From: Chelativorans sp. AA-79
GTDB lineage: Bacteria; Pseudomonadota; Alphaproteobacteria; Rhizobiales; Rhizobiaceae
Direction of reading: 5' to 3'
Assembly (NCBI RefSeq): GCF_029457495.1
Contig: NZ_CP120361.1
Span: 4,480,001 to 4,544,000, forward strand
Length of the DNA stretch: 64,000 nt
Under the pieces are notes generated by a model. That model was not told the DNA's origin, ran no database searches, and worked only from the letters and a program-made list of their open reading frames with translations. Of the stretch, positions 33,407 through 42,020 are shown piece after piece. The stretch's first letter is position 1, and every line of letters starts with the position of its first letter. Position numbers and translations under genes: made by a program.

Positions 33407-33518
33407 AGACGCGCTTGCAGCCACGTTCTCCTGCAGGAGGCGGATAGCAGACCATCGCAGGGCACCAGATGCCCATGCCGGCGGCCCGACCATGTCGCGG
33501 ATTGGAAATCCGCCGCCT

Positions 33519-34286
33519 TCAGATCTTCCCGCGCAACACCTTCAACCAGCCAAGGCCGGCGTCCGTTGCGGCGCGCGGCCTGTACTCCGCTCCGAAAAAG
33601 CCGTCATAACCTTCCGCCGCGATCGCCGGCAGCAGGCGGTCGAAAGCCACCTCCCCTTCATCCGGCTCCGCCCGTGAGGGAACGGCGGCGAACTGCACGT
33701 GGCCGATGAGACCGCGATGGCGCCGAAACCGGTGAAGCAGGTCTCCGCCCATGATCTGCTGGTGATAGCAATCGAACATGACCTTCAATTCACGTCGACC
33801 CACACGCTCCACGATCGCCGCGGCTTCTTCGACCGTTCCAACAAGATAGCCCGGCACGTCGCGCGCATTCAGCGGTTCGATGAAAATCGTGATGCCGTGG
33901 GGAGCGCCGAGTTCACAGGCATAAGCGAGATTTTCCGCGAAGATCGCGGCAGCGCCATCACCGCGCGCAAGCCCCGCCATGACATGGACCGCACGCGCCT
34001 CGATCGCAGCGGCATACTCGACAGCGTCGCGGATGGCGGCGCGCGCCTCCCCCTCGCGGCCGGCAAGGGCCGAAAGCCCGAACTCCCCGGCTCCTCCTTT
34101 GGACGTGTTCAGACCGAGCATGGGCAGGCCGGTTTCTTCGAGCGCCGCCTTCACCCCATCCGGATCGGTGTCGTAGGGCCAATGACATTCGACCGCATCA
34201 AATCCAGCCGCCTTGGCGCGGCGGATGGCATCGGGCAGCGGCAGGTCGCTCCAGAGGAAACCCAAATTGGCCGACAGCCGGATCAT
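33519..34286 (-). CDS. otnI: 2-oxo-tetronate isomerase (hydroxypyruvate isomerase family)
   Basis: A 255-residue xylose-isomerase-like TIM barrel. Conserved metal and substrate residues can be seen in VECHWPY, IFIEPLNARDVPGY, MFDCYHQQIMGGD and GHVQFAAVPSRAEPDEGEV, which match the hydroxypyruvate isomerase/OtnI group. The ATG at 34286 overlaps the otnC stop (ATGA) with GGAG upstream. In characterised tetronate pathways OtnI converts 2-oxo- to 3-oxo-tetronate, which the DUF1537 kinase then phosphorylates. Its position next to otnC and the kinase supports that role. Confidence 0.85.
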   Translation of the reverse strand: MIRLSANLGFLWSDLPLPDAIRRAKAAGFDAVECHWPYDTDPDGVKAALEETGLPMLGLNTSKGGAGEFGLSALAGREGEARAAIRDAVEYAAAIEARAVHVMAGLARGDGAAAIFAENLAYACELGAPHGITIFIEPLNARDVPGYLVGTVEEAAAIVERVGRRELKVMFDCYHQQIMGGDLLHRFRRHRGLIGHVQFAAVPSRAEPDEGEVAFDRLLPAIAAEGYDGFFGAEYRPRAATDAGLGWLKVLRGKI

Positions 34287-34933
34287 GACGGCCACTCCAC
34301 ATCGAATTTCGAGACAATGCGCTGAATATCCTCTCCTGAGAGGTGTCGGGGCTGGTGTCCGCGGGTCAGCAACGCGAGCTTCGCGGTCGCCTCGAGTTCC
34401 TCAATGGCGTTGACCGCCGCGAAAAGGTCCTTCCCCGCCACCACGGGGCCGTGATGGGCGAGCATTACCGCCGACCGCCTGCCGGCAAGCTCGCGAATGG
34501 CGTCGCCCATCGCCGCATCGCCCGGGACGAAGAAGGGGAGGAGCTTCACCTTGCCGAGCTGCATGATCGAATAGGCCGTCAGCGGCGGCAGGAGGTCGTC
34601 CGGATCGACATCCGGCAGAACCGACCACGCGACGGAATGGGTGGAATGCAGATGGACGACGGCGCCCGCCGATGAGCGCGTCTCGTAGAACGCCTGGTGC
34701 AAGGGCATTTCCTTGGTCGGCTTGTCGCCGTCCACGTGCCTGCCGTCGGGACTGAGCCGGCTCAGCCGCGCGGGGTCCAGCCGGCCGAAGGAGGAGCCGG
34801 TCGGGGTTACCAGCAGATCCCCATTCGGCAGCCGCGACGAAATGTTGCCGGTCGAGCCATGCGTGAGGCCGCGCTCGAAGAGCGAGCGGGCGAAGAGGCA
34901 GATCTCCTCGCGTAGCCTGGCTTCGGCGCTCAT
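34283..34933 (-). CDS. otnC: 3-oxo-tetronate 4-phosphate decarboxylase (class II aldolase family)
   Basis: A 216-residue class II aldolase/adducin-domain protein. GSTGNISSRL binds phosphate, and zinc ligands are in HLHSTHS and AHHGPV. It lies between otnI and the kinase gene, with ATGA overlaps at both ends, giving a tightly coupled trio. In known pathways OtnC decarboxylates 3-oxo-tetronate 4-phosphate to dihydroxyacetone phosphate. The other common activity of this fold, fuculose/ribulose-phosphate aldol cleavage, is less likely here. Confidence 0.86.
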   Translation of the reverse strand: MSAEARLREEICLFARSLFERGLTHGSTGNISSRLPNGDLLVTPTGSSFGRLDPARLSRLSPDGRHVDGDKPTKEMPLHQAFYETRSSAGAVVHLHSTHSVAWSVLPDVDPDDLLPPLTAYSIMQLGKVKLLPFFVPGDAAMGDAIRELAGRRSAVMLAHHGPVVAGKDLFAAVNAIEELEATAKLALLTRGHQPRHLSGEDIQRIVSKFDVEWPS

Positions 34934-36192
34934 CGGGAGCTTCCCTCCAGCGTCTTCAGTGCCGTCTCGAAGAATTCGGCGCCGCCGAAATTGCCCGACT
35001 TCAACGACAGCCACAACGGCCTGTCGGTGGCTTTGACGGCCGGCACGCCGGGCGCGATTTCCGGCCCGATCTCAAGGGCAGGCAACCGGAGGCCTTCCAC
35101 AACCGCGCCCGAAGTCTCGCCGCCCGCCACGACCAGACGTTCCACCCCGCCGGCTGCAAGACGCCTTGCCAGCTCGGCGAAGAATGCCTCGATCGCGCTC
35201 GCGATCTCCTCGCGCCCATAGCGCTTCTGCGCCGCGGCAACTGCCGCGGGCTCGTCCGAGGTGAAGACCAGCGGCGCATCGTCGGCCATCCTGGCCAACG
35301 CCCAGCCGGCGGCGTCCGCGACCGTCACACGTCCCGCCATCAGGTCTTCCGGCCGCACCTCGAGCGCAGGATGTCCTTCCCGGTAGCGAGCGACCTGCGC
35401 CCGCGTCATGCGCGAGCAGGAGCCGGAGAGGATCGCCGCCGGACCGCGCGCGGGCTCCCAGCCGCCGCGGCTTTCTGCCAGCAGCCCGGATTGCCTGAAA
35501 TTGTCCGGCAGGCCGAGGGCAATTCCCGAACCGCCGGTGACGAGCTTGAGATCACGCGCAGCCCTGCCGATCGCCTGCAGGTCCTCGTCGCGTACGGCAT
35601 CGACGACGACCACCGGCCGGCAGGCTGAAACCTCGCCATCGAGCGCGGCGCGGATGGCCTCCGCCCCGCGCGTCACGACGGATTCGGGGACGTGGCCGAC
35701 AGCATGTTCGGTCTGGCTGGCCAGCCATCGCCGGATGTCCGGATCGGTCATCGGCGTGAGCGGATGCTGCTCCATTCCGCTTTCGCTGAGGAGCCGGTCG
35801 CCGACGAAGAGATGCCCCTGATAGACGGTCCGGCCGGTTGTCGGGAAGGCGGGACAGACGATCGTGCGGTCGGCGCCGAGGCGCGCGAGCAATGCGTCGA
35901 TCACCGGGCCGATATTGCCCTCGGGCGTGGAGTCGAAGGTCGAGCAATATTTGAAAAAGAACTGCCGGCACCCCTGTGCCATGAGCCATTCGAGAGCCTT
36001 GAGCGAGAGGGCGACGGCCTCCGCCGGCGGAATTGTCCGCGACTTCAGGGCCACGATCCCCGCTTCCACAGAAGGATCGGAGGAGGCGTCCGGGATCCCG
36101 CAATATTGCGTGACCCGCATCCCGCCCTTCGCAAGGGTGTTCGCCAGATCGGAAGAGCCGGTGAAGTCATCTCCGATGCAGCCGAGCAGCAT
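34930..36192 (-). CDS. otnK: Four-carbon acid-sugar kinase (DUF1537 family)
   Basis: A 420-residue kinase of the DUF1537 family. The N-terminal acid-sugar binding motif is GCIGDDFTGSSDLA (about residues 4-17), with PAFPTTGRTVYQGHLFVG in the first domain, and the C-terminal nucleotide domain carries VAGGETSGAVVEGL. It phosphorylates 3-oxo-tetronate or D-threonate/D-erythronate at O4. Both an OtnC and a PdxA2-like partner are present in this locus, so the preferred substrate is ambiguous. Its ATG overlaps the end of the DRL-family gene by one base. Confidence 0.86.
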   Translation of the reverse strand: MLLGCIGDDFTGSSDLANTLAKGGMRVTQYCGIPDASSDPSVEAGIVALKSRTIPPAEAVALSLKALEWLMAQGCRQFFFKYCSTFDSTPEGNIGPVIDALLARLGADRTIVCPAFPTTGRTVYQGHLFVGDRLLSESGMEQHPLTPMTDPDIRRWLASQTEHAVGHVPESVVTRGAEAIRAALDGEVSACRPVVVVDAVRDEDLQAIGRAARDLKLVTGGSGIALGLPDNFRQSGLLAESRGGWEPARGPAAILSGSCSRMTRAQVARYREGHPALEVRPEDLMAGRVTVADAAGWALARMADDAPLVFTSDEPAAVAAAQKRYGREEIASAIEAFFAELARRLAAGGVERLVVAGGETSGAVVEGLRLPALEIGPEIAPGVPAVKATDRPLWLSLKSGNFGGAEFFETALKTLEGSSR

Positions 36193-37625
36193 CAGGCACT
36201 CCTTTCGCGAAAGGCCGTAGTGTTAGTGTTACCGGCCAGAGGGGGCGATGTAAAAAACCATGCATCCTGCTCCAGCCGCGCAATGAACAAAGGGGAGTTC
36301 CTGTCGAGATCGAGATCGGCCAGCCGGATCGGCTCACCGGCACGCACCGGCCGCACCAACCGCCGGTCGGCCGCAAGATAGAAGGGCGCGGGCCGTTCCG
36401 CCGCGAGCGCGGCCGCAGGCAGCAGGGCCGCGGTCACATCCTCGATCGCGTGATGGTGGCCGCTTGCAACGAGCACCCTGCCCTGCTCCAGATCCCGCTC
36501 CGCCACCGCGACGAGATCGAATCTCGGGCGAGGCTCCGGCGCGCCGCTCGAGCGGCCGAGCAGCGCCGCATCGAGTATGCTGGTCGCCGCCTCGAGCCCG
36601 AGGAGGTGACGCGGAAGGTAGATCATGGCCGTCTCGCCGGTCCGGCTGAGGATATGCCCCTTGCCCGCCAGCATGTCCCAGCTTGCTTCATCGCGGCATC
36701 GTATCACCACGAACACGCCGCCGGCAAAACTCACCTCGCCGGGCAGCCGGAGGCAATGGAAGACATCCATCCTGCGCTCGCCCGAGAGCAGTCCGCCCTC
36801 ACGAAGTGTGGAAAAGAAGGTCGGGACCTCGGAGATGCGGGCGATGGGACAGTGAAGATCGGGCCGGTCCGGCTCAAGATCGACCGAATGGCTCACGACG
36901 GCCAGTTCGCAAAGGTCCGGCACCGCGCGCTGCGGCAGTGCCGCTGCCGCTTGGGCCCGGGCAGCTACGAGTTCCGCGACGTCGCGATCGCCGAGGTCGA
37001 GGAGGGCAGCGAACTTCGCCGCCGAGACAGTCGCGCCGTTGCTGGTGAGCGTGCCCGCGGCCGGATCGAATACAAAGTCGTACTCGCTCGACTTCCCCGC
37101 CGCGACGACCTCAAAGCCGAGGACTTCCGCCCAGGTGACGAGGTCGATCAGGAGGCTCGGCTGGTCGCCGTCGACCGGCGTGACGACTGCCCCTGCCGCC
37201 GCAGCCCTGCGGGCCAATCCCGGCCCGACGACGCTGTCCACCTCCTTTGTGACCAGCGCGACATGGCGCCCTGCCGCAATCGCCATCTCCGCGTGCCGTG
37301 CACCGGCTTCCGGACTGCCCGTTGCCTCGACGAGGATGTCGAAAGGCAGGTCGATCACGTCCGCCAGGTCACCGGCGGCTATAAGGCTACCCGCGGCAAA
37401 AGCCGCTCGCGCGTCTTCTGCGTTTTCGCAGACGGTAATCCTGTCCTCCTCCGCGCCTGCTGCACACAGCGCGGCAGCAGCCCGTCGCGCATCGACGTCC
37501 ACCGCCATGGCGACATGCATCAGCGGCACACGGCTTGCCAGAAGGCTGCGCCCGAAGGCGCCGGAGCCGACCAGGCACACCACCACTTTCCGGTTTGCGC
37601 CCGCGTAATTGGCGTGACGGAACAT
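36192..37625 (-). CDS. DRL/homoserine dehydrogenase-like oxidoreductase with SAF domain
   Basis: A 477-residue protein with an N-terminal Rossmann domain (VVVCLVGSGAFGRSLLA, about residues 14-30), a catalytic middle domain including PVDGDQPSLLIDLV and GKSSEYDF, and a C-terminal SAF-type domain. The layout matches the predicted homoserine dehydrogenase family that includes Brucella DRL, a DXR-like reductoisomerase that replaces IspC. Here it is the first gene of the otn operon, so it probably oxidises or oxido-isomerises a sugar acid to the 2- or 3-oxo acid. It would stand in for the LtnD/DenD dehydrogenase that is otherwise missing. Confidence 0.78.
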   Translation of the reverse strand: MFRHANYAGANRKVVVCLVGSGAFGRSLLASRVPLMHVAMAVDVDARRAAAALCAAGAEEDRITVCENAEDARAAFAAGSLIAAGDLADVIDLPFDILVEATGSPEAGARHAEMAIAAGRHVALVTKEVDSVVGPGLARRAAAAGAVVTPVDGDQPSLLIDLVTWAEVLGFEVVAAGKSSEYDFVFDPAAGTLTSNGATVSAAKFAALLDLGDRDVAELVAARAQAAAALPQRAVPDLCELAVVSHSVDLEPDRPDLHCPIARISEVPTFFSTLREGGLLSGERRMDVFHCLRLPGEVSFAGGVFVVIRCRDEASWDMLAGKGHILSRTGETAMIYLPRHLLGLEAATSILDAALLGRSSGAPEPRPRFDLVAVAERDLEQGRVLVASGHHHAIEDVTAALLPAAALAAERPAPFYLAADRRLVRPVRAGEPIRLADLDLDRNSPLFIARLEQDAWFFTSPPLAGNTNTTAFRERSA

Positions 37626-37645
37626 GTCGTTCTCCCGATCTCGCT

Positions 37646-39169
37646 TTAGACGCTCGACGGATCCCGCCGGGCGCGGCGCAGGACGTTACGGAAGCCCACC
37701 GCCTTTGCTATCAGTGGCCAGGCGAGCATCAGCACGCCCAATCCCATGATGGTGCTGACCAGCGGATTGGACCAGAAGATCGTTAGCGAACCGTCCGACA
37801 TCAGCAGCGACTGGCGGAACGCGTCCTCCGCCTTGTCGCCCAGCACCATTGCAAGCACAAGCGGCGCGAGCGGATAGTTCAGCTTCTTGAAGACATAGCC
37901 GGCGATGCCGAAGATCAGGACCAGCCACATGTCGAAGGTGGAGTTGGCGATCTGATAGGCGCCCGAAAAGATCACCGCCACGATGATGGGCCCGATGATC
38001 GCGAATGGGACACGAAGGATCGACGCATAGAGCGGCACCGTCGAAAGCACGAGCAGCACGGCGACGAGATTGCCGAGATACATGGACGCGATCAGTCCCC
38101 ATACGAAATCCGGCCGGTCGATGAACAGCATCGGCCCTGGCGTCAGGCCCCAGATCATGAGCCCGCCCATCATGACGGCGGCCGTGGCCGAGCCCGGCAC
38201 GCCCAGCGCGAGCATCGGCAGGAGCGCCGAGGTGCCGGCGGAGTGGTCGGCAGTCTCGGGGCTGATGATGCCCCGCGGATCGCCCTTGCCGAAGCGCGAC
38301 TGATCCTTGGCGAAACGGCGGGCCAGCCCGTAGCTCATGAAGGAGGCCGCCGTCGGGCCGGCGGGCGTGATGCCCATCCAGATGCCGATCAGGATCGAGC
38401 GGCCGATCGAGACGGCATAGCGGGGGATCTCCGCGAGCGTCTTGAACACGTCACTCGCGCGGATCCTGGCCTTCACGCCCTCGAAGCGCAGCCCCTCCTC
38501 CGTGGTAAGCAGCAGTTCCCCGATGCCGAAGAGTCCCATCACGGCGACGAGAAAGGAGACGCCCTTGATGAGGTCCGGAATATCGAAGGTCAGGCGCAGT
38601 CCGCCCGAAATCGTGTCCATGCCGACGCTGGCGAAAGCAAAGCCCATCATCATGGAAACAAGCGTCTTGGCGGGTGCGCTGGCGCCCATTCCGATGAAGC
38701 TTGCGAAGGCGAGGAAGTAAACGGCGAAAAATTCCGGTGACGAGAACTGCAGCGCGAAGCGCGCGACCCAGCCTGAAAGAAGCGTGATCATCACAACGCC
38801 GGAGATCGCCCCGATTCCTGCCGAGACGAAAGCCAGCGTCAGGGCGCGCGTCGCGTGGCCGTCGCGCGCCATTGGGTAGCCGTCGAAGGTCGTGGCCACG
38901 GAGGACGGCTCGCCGGGAATGTTGAAGAGGATCGAGGTCGTGGACCCGCCGAAGAGAGCGCCCCAGTACATGCAGGACAAAAGGATGATGGCGGAGACCG
39001 GGTCCATCGCGAAGGTCAGCGGCAGGAGAAGCGAGACGCCGTTGGGGGCGCCGAGGCCGGGCAGGACCCCCACGAGGATGCCAAGCAGCACGCCGACGAC
39101 CATGATCATGAAGTGGTAGCCGCTGATCACGGTGGCGAAGCCATCCATAAGGTGGCTGAAATTCTCCAT
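37646..39169 (-). CDS. TTT large membrane subunit TctA, system 3
   Basis: A 507-residue TctA with GVLLGILVGVLPGLGAPNGV near the N terminus, the central GIWMGITPAGPTAASFM loop and SPETADHSAGTSALLPMLALGVPGS. The third TctA of the window, it lies between the DRL gene and tctB. With TctB and the receptor at 39783 it should import the acid processed by the otn genes. Confidence 0.9.
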   Translation of the reverse strand: MENFSHLMDGFATVISGYHFMIMVVGVLLGILVGVLPGLGAPNGVSLLLPLTFAMDPVSAIILLSCMYWGALFGGSTTSILFNIPGEPSSVATTFDGYPMARDGHATRALTLAFVSAGIGAISGVVMITLLSGWVARFALQFSSPEFFAVYFLAFASFIGMGASAPAKTLVSMMMGFAFASVGMDTISGGLRLTFDIPDLIKGVSFLVAVMGLFGIGELLLTTEEGLRFEGVKARIRASDVFKTLAEIPRYAVSIGRSILIGIWMGITPAGPTAASFMSYGLARRFAKDQSRFGKGDPRGIISPETADHSAGTSALLPMLALGVPGSATAAVMMGGLMIWGLTPGPMLFIDRPDFVWGLIASMYLGNLVAVLLVLSTVPLYASILRVPFAIIGPIIVAVIFSGAYQIANSTFDMWLVLIFGIAGYVFKKLNYPLAPLVLAMVLGDKAEDAFRQSLLMSDGSLTIFWSNPLVSTIMGLGVLMLAWPLIAKAVGFRNVLRRARRDPSSV

Positions 39170-39220
39170 TGAGCTCCTCCCGGAAAGCCGCCGTTTCAGA
39201 CGGATGCGGCTTCCTGCCGG

Positions 39221-39721
39221 TCAGTAGATGCCGAGCCAGTTTTCGACCGGCCCCTTGAGCAGCGGAACCTGAAAGCCGATCTCGAAGACGAAGTAGAAGA
39301 AAACCGCGACCGCCAGGCCGGACAACAGCGCACGCCAGGGCCGATATCCGCCCTGCCAGATCATGGCTGCGGCAATATAGAGCAAGGCGCCGACATAGAG
39401 TCCGAGCAGCAGCGAAACGACGAGGAAGCCGACCAGCGGCAGGAAGAAGCCGAGCACCGGCTTCGCCCGCTCCCAGTTGAGGAAAGTCTCGTCGCCGTGC
39501 GGGTTCGCCAGGACAGTGCGGCCCAGCGTCCAGAGACTGCCGGCGACGATGAGGACGCCGACGCAGAACGGGAAAAAGCCGGAGCCGGGCCCCGTTTCGC
39601 TCCAGCCGATCCCGATCTCGATCGAACCATAGCAGACGGCGCTCCCGATCAGACCCGTCGCTATGGCGGTCGCGATCTCCATCGCGTAACGCGAGAGTTG
39701 TCTGCCGTTCCCGTTCGACAT
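39221..39721 (-). CDS. TTT small membrane subunit TctB, system 3
   Basis: A 166-residue membrane protein with the TctB four-segment pattern and GWSETGPGSGFFPFCVG after the first segment. The ATG at 39721 is preferred because GGGGAGG precedes it; an upstream ATG at 39736 contains that ribosome site. A 51-base gap separates it from tctA. Confidence 0.83.
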   Translation of the reverse strand: MSNGNGRQLSRYAMEIATAIATGLIGSAVCYGSIEIGIGWSETGPGSGFFPFCVGVLIVAGSLWTLGRTVLANPHGDETFLNWERAKPVLGFFLPLVGFLVVSLLLGLYVGALLYIAAAMIWQGGYRPWRALLSGLAVAVFFYFVFEIGFQVPLLKGPVENWLGIY

Positions 39722-39782
39722 CACGATCCTCCCCATTCCCGAGGCAAAAGCGGCGCCCGCTCACACAGGCGCCGCCGCGTGG

Positions 39783-40766
39783 TCACTGAATGAGCCAGCC
39801 TTCGCGCTCGAGCACCTTCTTCACGCTTGCGGCGTCCTTCTGGACATAGCCGTCGAACTGCTCGCCCGTCATGAAGTCGCCGGATTGCGAGGTCTTGGCC
39901 AGATAGTCCGCCCATTCCGGCGTCTGGCTGACCTTCTGGAGGAGATCGCGATAGTAGGCAACGACCTCTTCATCCACTCCGGCGGGCAGCCATACCGTGC
40001 GGGGCATCCGGTAGTTCTCGAGATCGATGCCGGCCTCCTTGCAGGTCGGGATATCGTGCCAGCCTTTTCCATCGTGGATGGGCTGGCTCTCGGGGAAGCG
40101 TTCGGGGCGGAAGACGCAGAGCGGCTTCACCATGCCCGCCTCCCATTGCCCGCGGTTCTCGTTCGGGTTGTTGACATTGGCATCGATGTGGCCGCCCGCC
40201 AGTTGCGTCGCGGCCGCGCCGCCACCCTTGAAGGGGATGTAGCGGAACTGGGCGCCCACCACGTCGCCGAGCATGGAGACGAGGATCTGATCGGTATCCT
40301 TCGACTGGCTGCCGCCGAAGGTGACGGCGTTCGGTGTCGCCTTGGCGGCCGCTATGAAGGCTGCCGCATCATCAAATTCCGATTCCCCGTTCACCCATAT
40401 CAGGAATTCGTCGAGCGCCATGGCCGCCACGGGGACGAGGTCCTCGGCCTTGTAGGGCACCTTTGCCACGCTCGGCAGCAGATATTCGTTGTTGGTGCCG
40501 AAGATCAGCTTGTGCGGGTCTCCGCGGTAGCCGGTGGCATAAACATAGCCCTCCGCGCCGCTGCCTCCGCCCTTGTTCGTCACGACGATGGAAGAATCCA
40601 TCAGTTCGTGCTTGGTGATGATGGACTGCACGGTCCTGGCGAAAGTGTCCGTGCCGCCGCCCGCACCGGACGTGACGACGAACTCGACCGGCCTGCTCGG
40701 CTCGAAGGCAAGCGCGGGAGCGCTCACCGCGAGGGTCAGGGCCAGTGCAGAAACAAGTCTCATCAT
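39783..40766 (-). CDS. TTT periplasmic receptor (Bug/TctC family), system 3
   Basis: A 327-residue Bug receptor with a signal peptide to about residue 20 (APALA) and a mature start FEPSRPVEFVVTSGAGGGTD. GGGAGGAAAG precedes the ATG. It differs from the other two receptors in the ligand loop (SGAGGGTDTFAR), so it probably binds a different acid. It is encoded between the PdxA-like gene and tctB of the same operon. Confidence 0.9.
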   Translation of the reverse strand: MMRLVSALALTLAVSAPALAFEPSRPVEFVVTSGAGGGTDTFARTVQSIITKHELMDSSIVVTNKGGGSGAEGYVYATGYRGDPHKLIFGTNNEYLLPSVAKVPYKAEDLVPVAAMALDEFLIWVNGESEFDDAAAFIAAAKATPNAVTFGGSQSKDTDQILVSMLGDVVGAQFRYIPFKGGGAAATQLAGGHIDANVNNPNENRGQWEAGMVKPLCVFRPERFPESQPIHDGKGWHDIPTCKEAGIDLENYRMPRTVWLPAGVDEEVVAYYRDLLQKVSQTPEWADYLAKTSQSGDFMTGEQFDGYVQKDAASVKKVLEREGWLIQ

Positions 40767-40821
40767 GTTCTTTCCTCCCGTTTGTAGAGCTTCAAAATCG
40801 TCGATCGCGCTGCGATCTCCT

Positions 40822-41871
40822 CTATTCGGCCGCACGCTTCAGCGAGCGGCTGCTCGCCATGCGAACGGCCAGAAGAACGGCCTCCCGCGAGGCGCCGATA
40901 TCCGCGATGCCGCGGCCCGCGATATCGTAGGCAGTGCCATGGGCCGGCGTGCAGAGCGGGAACGGCAGCCCGCCGATCATCGTCACGCCCTTGTCGAAAC
41001 CCATCACCTTCATCGCGATCTGGCCCTGGTCGTGATACATGGTCAGCACCGCGTGAAACCCTTCCTTCAACGCACGGAGGAACACCGTGTCGGCAGGGAA
41101 CGGGCCATCGGCGAGGAGCCCGCGCTCCTGCGCCTGCCGCACCGCCGGTTCGATGATGTCGATCTCTTCCATGCCGAAGCTGCCGCCGTCGCCGGCGTGA
41201 GGGTTGAGACCCGCCACCGCGATCCTCGGCGCCTCGATGCCGGCCTGCCGGAGACAGTCCGCGGTCAATTCGAGTTCGGCCAGGATCGCCTCCTGCGTGA
41301 TGCTTCCGGCCACCGCGCCCAGCGGGATGTGAGAGGTCACGCGGGCGTTCCAGATGCGGTCGAGCACATTGAACTCGCGCATCCGGCCCTCGTAGCCCAG
41401 CACATCCGAAACGAAGCGGATTTCATCGTCATAGCCGGGATAGGCGTAGCGCATGGCCTTCTTGTTGAAGGGCGTGAAGCAGACCCCGTCGACCCGCCCT
41501 TCCTTGGCAAGCAGCAAGGCGGTCCGGAAGTTCTCGATCGCGAATGTGCCCCCGGCAAGGCTCGCCTCGCCTTTTCGCACTTCCTCCGGGTCCAAATGCT
41601 CGAGATCCACGAAAACCGGCCTCTCGGAAGGCGCGGTCGGGATGTCGGCGGGCCTGCAAGTTTCGAGGTCGAGCGACACGCCGGCGATCTCGGCGCCCTC
41701 ATCCAGGACGCGCCGGTCGCCAATGGTAATGAAATGACAGAGGCCTCGAAGTTCGGGCAGCGCCAGAAGGCGCGCCGTCAATTCCGGGCTGATGCCGGCC
41801 GGATCGCCCATCGCCAGCGCCAGCACGGGCCGTTCGGCGAAAAAAGCAGGTGATGGGGTCGCGCTGATGAT
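40822..41871 (-). CDS. PdxA2-like 4-phospho-acid-sugar dehydrogenase, with an unusual start
   Basis: A PdxA-family dehydrogenase of about 349 residues. RPVLALAMGDPAGISPELTA, AGLNPHAGDGGSFGMEE and MYHDQGQIAMKVMGFDKGV are the family metal and substrate motifs. In tetronate clusters PdxA2 oxidises and decarboxylates D-threonate or D-erythronate 4-phosphate to dihydroxyacetone phosphate. No ATG, GTG or TTG lies where translation should start. The best fit is an ATC at 41871, 4 bases after GGGGAGGG; a TTG at 41937 or 41967 would run through the operator palindrome. The start is therefore provisional. Confidence 0.78.
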   Translation of the reverse strand: MISATPSPAFFAERPVLALAMGDPAGISPELTARLLALPELRGLCHFITIGDRRVLDEGAEIAGVSLDLETCRPADIPTAPSERPVFVDLEHLDPEEVRKGEASLAGGTFAIENFRTALLLAKEGRVDGVCFTPFNKKAMRYAYPGYDDEIRFVSDVLGYEGRMREFNVLDRIWNARVTSHIPLGAVAGSITQEAILAELELTADCLRQAGIEAPRIAVAGLNPHAGDGGSFGMEEIDIIEPAVRQAQERGLLADGPFPADTVFLRALKEGFHAVLTMYHDQGQIAMKVMGFDKGVTMIGGLPFPLCTPAHGTAYDIAGRGIADIGASREAVLLAVRMASSRSLKRAAE

Positions 41872-41927
41872 GGTTCCCTCCCCTCGAATGCAATCGGATA
41901 TTCGTCGTCTATCACGTATTCTGAATG

Positions 41928-41937
41928 TTGTATACAA
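41928..41937. promoter_or_regulatory. Perfect palindrome TTGTATACAA, candidate GntR operator
   Basis: A 10-base perfect palindrome in the divergent region between the PdxA-like gene and the FCD-GntR gene. It matches the general form of FCD-family operators and resembles the TTGT-CAT-ACAA site at 1643. It would let one regulator control both directions. Confidence 0.55.
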
Positions 41938-42020
41938 AATTATGCGTGCATTGTAAAACCCGTTCAAGGTGGCATATGATGCCGGTTAGGCAGGACATCA
42001 CGGGAAAGGTGGGTGACCGT

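Noticed and set aside
33428..33439. 12-base palindrome CTCCTGCAGGAG between convergent genes
   Set aside because: It is short, G+C-rich and without a T tract or conserved context, so I did not call it a terminator or operator.
40822..41871. PdxA as a pyridoxal phosphate biosynthesis enzyme
   Set aside because: The gene is in an operon with a TTT importer, DUF1537 kinase, OtnC and OtnI, the context of PdxA2 acid-sugar dehydrogenases.
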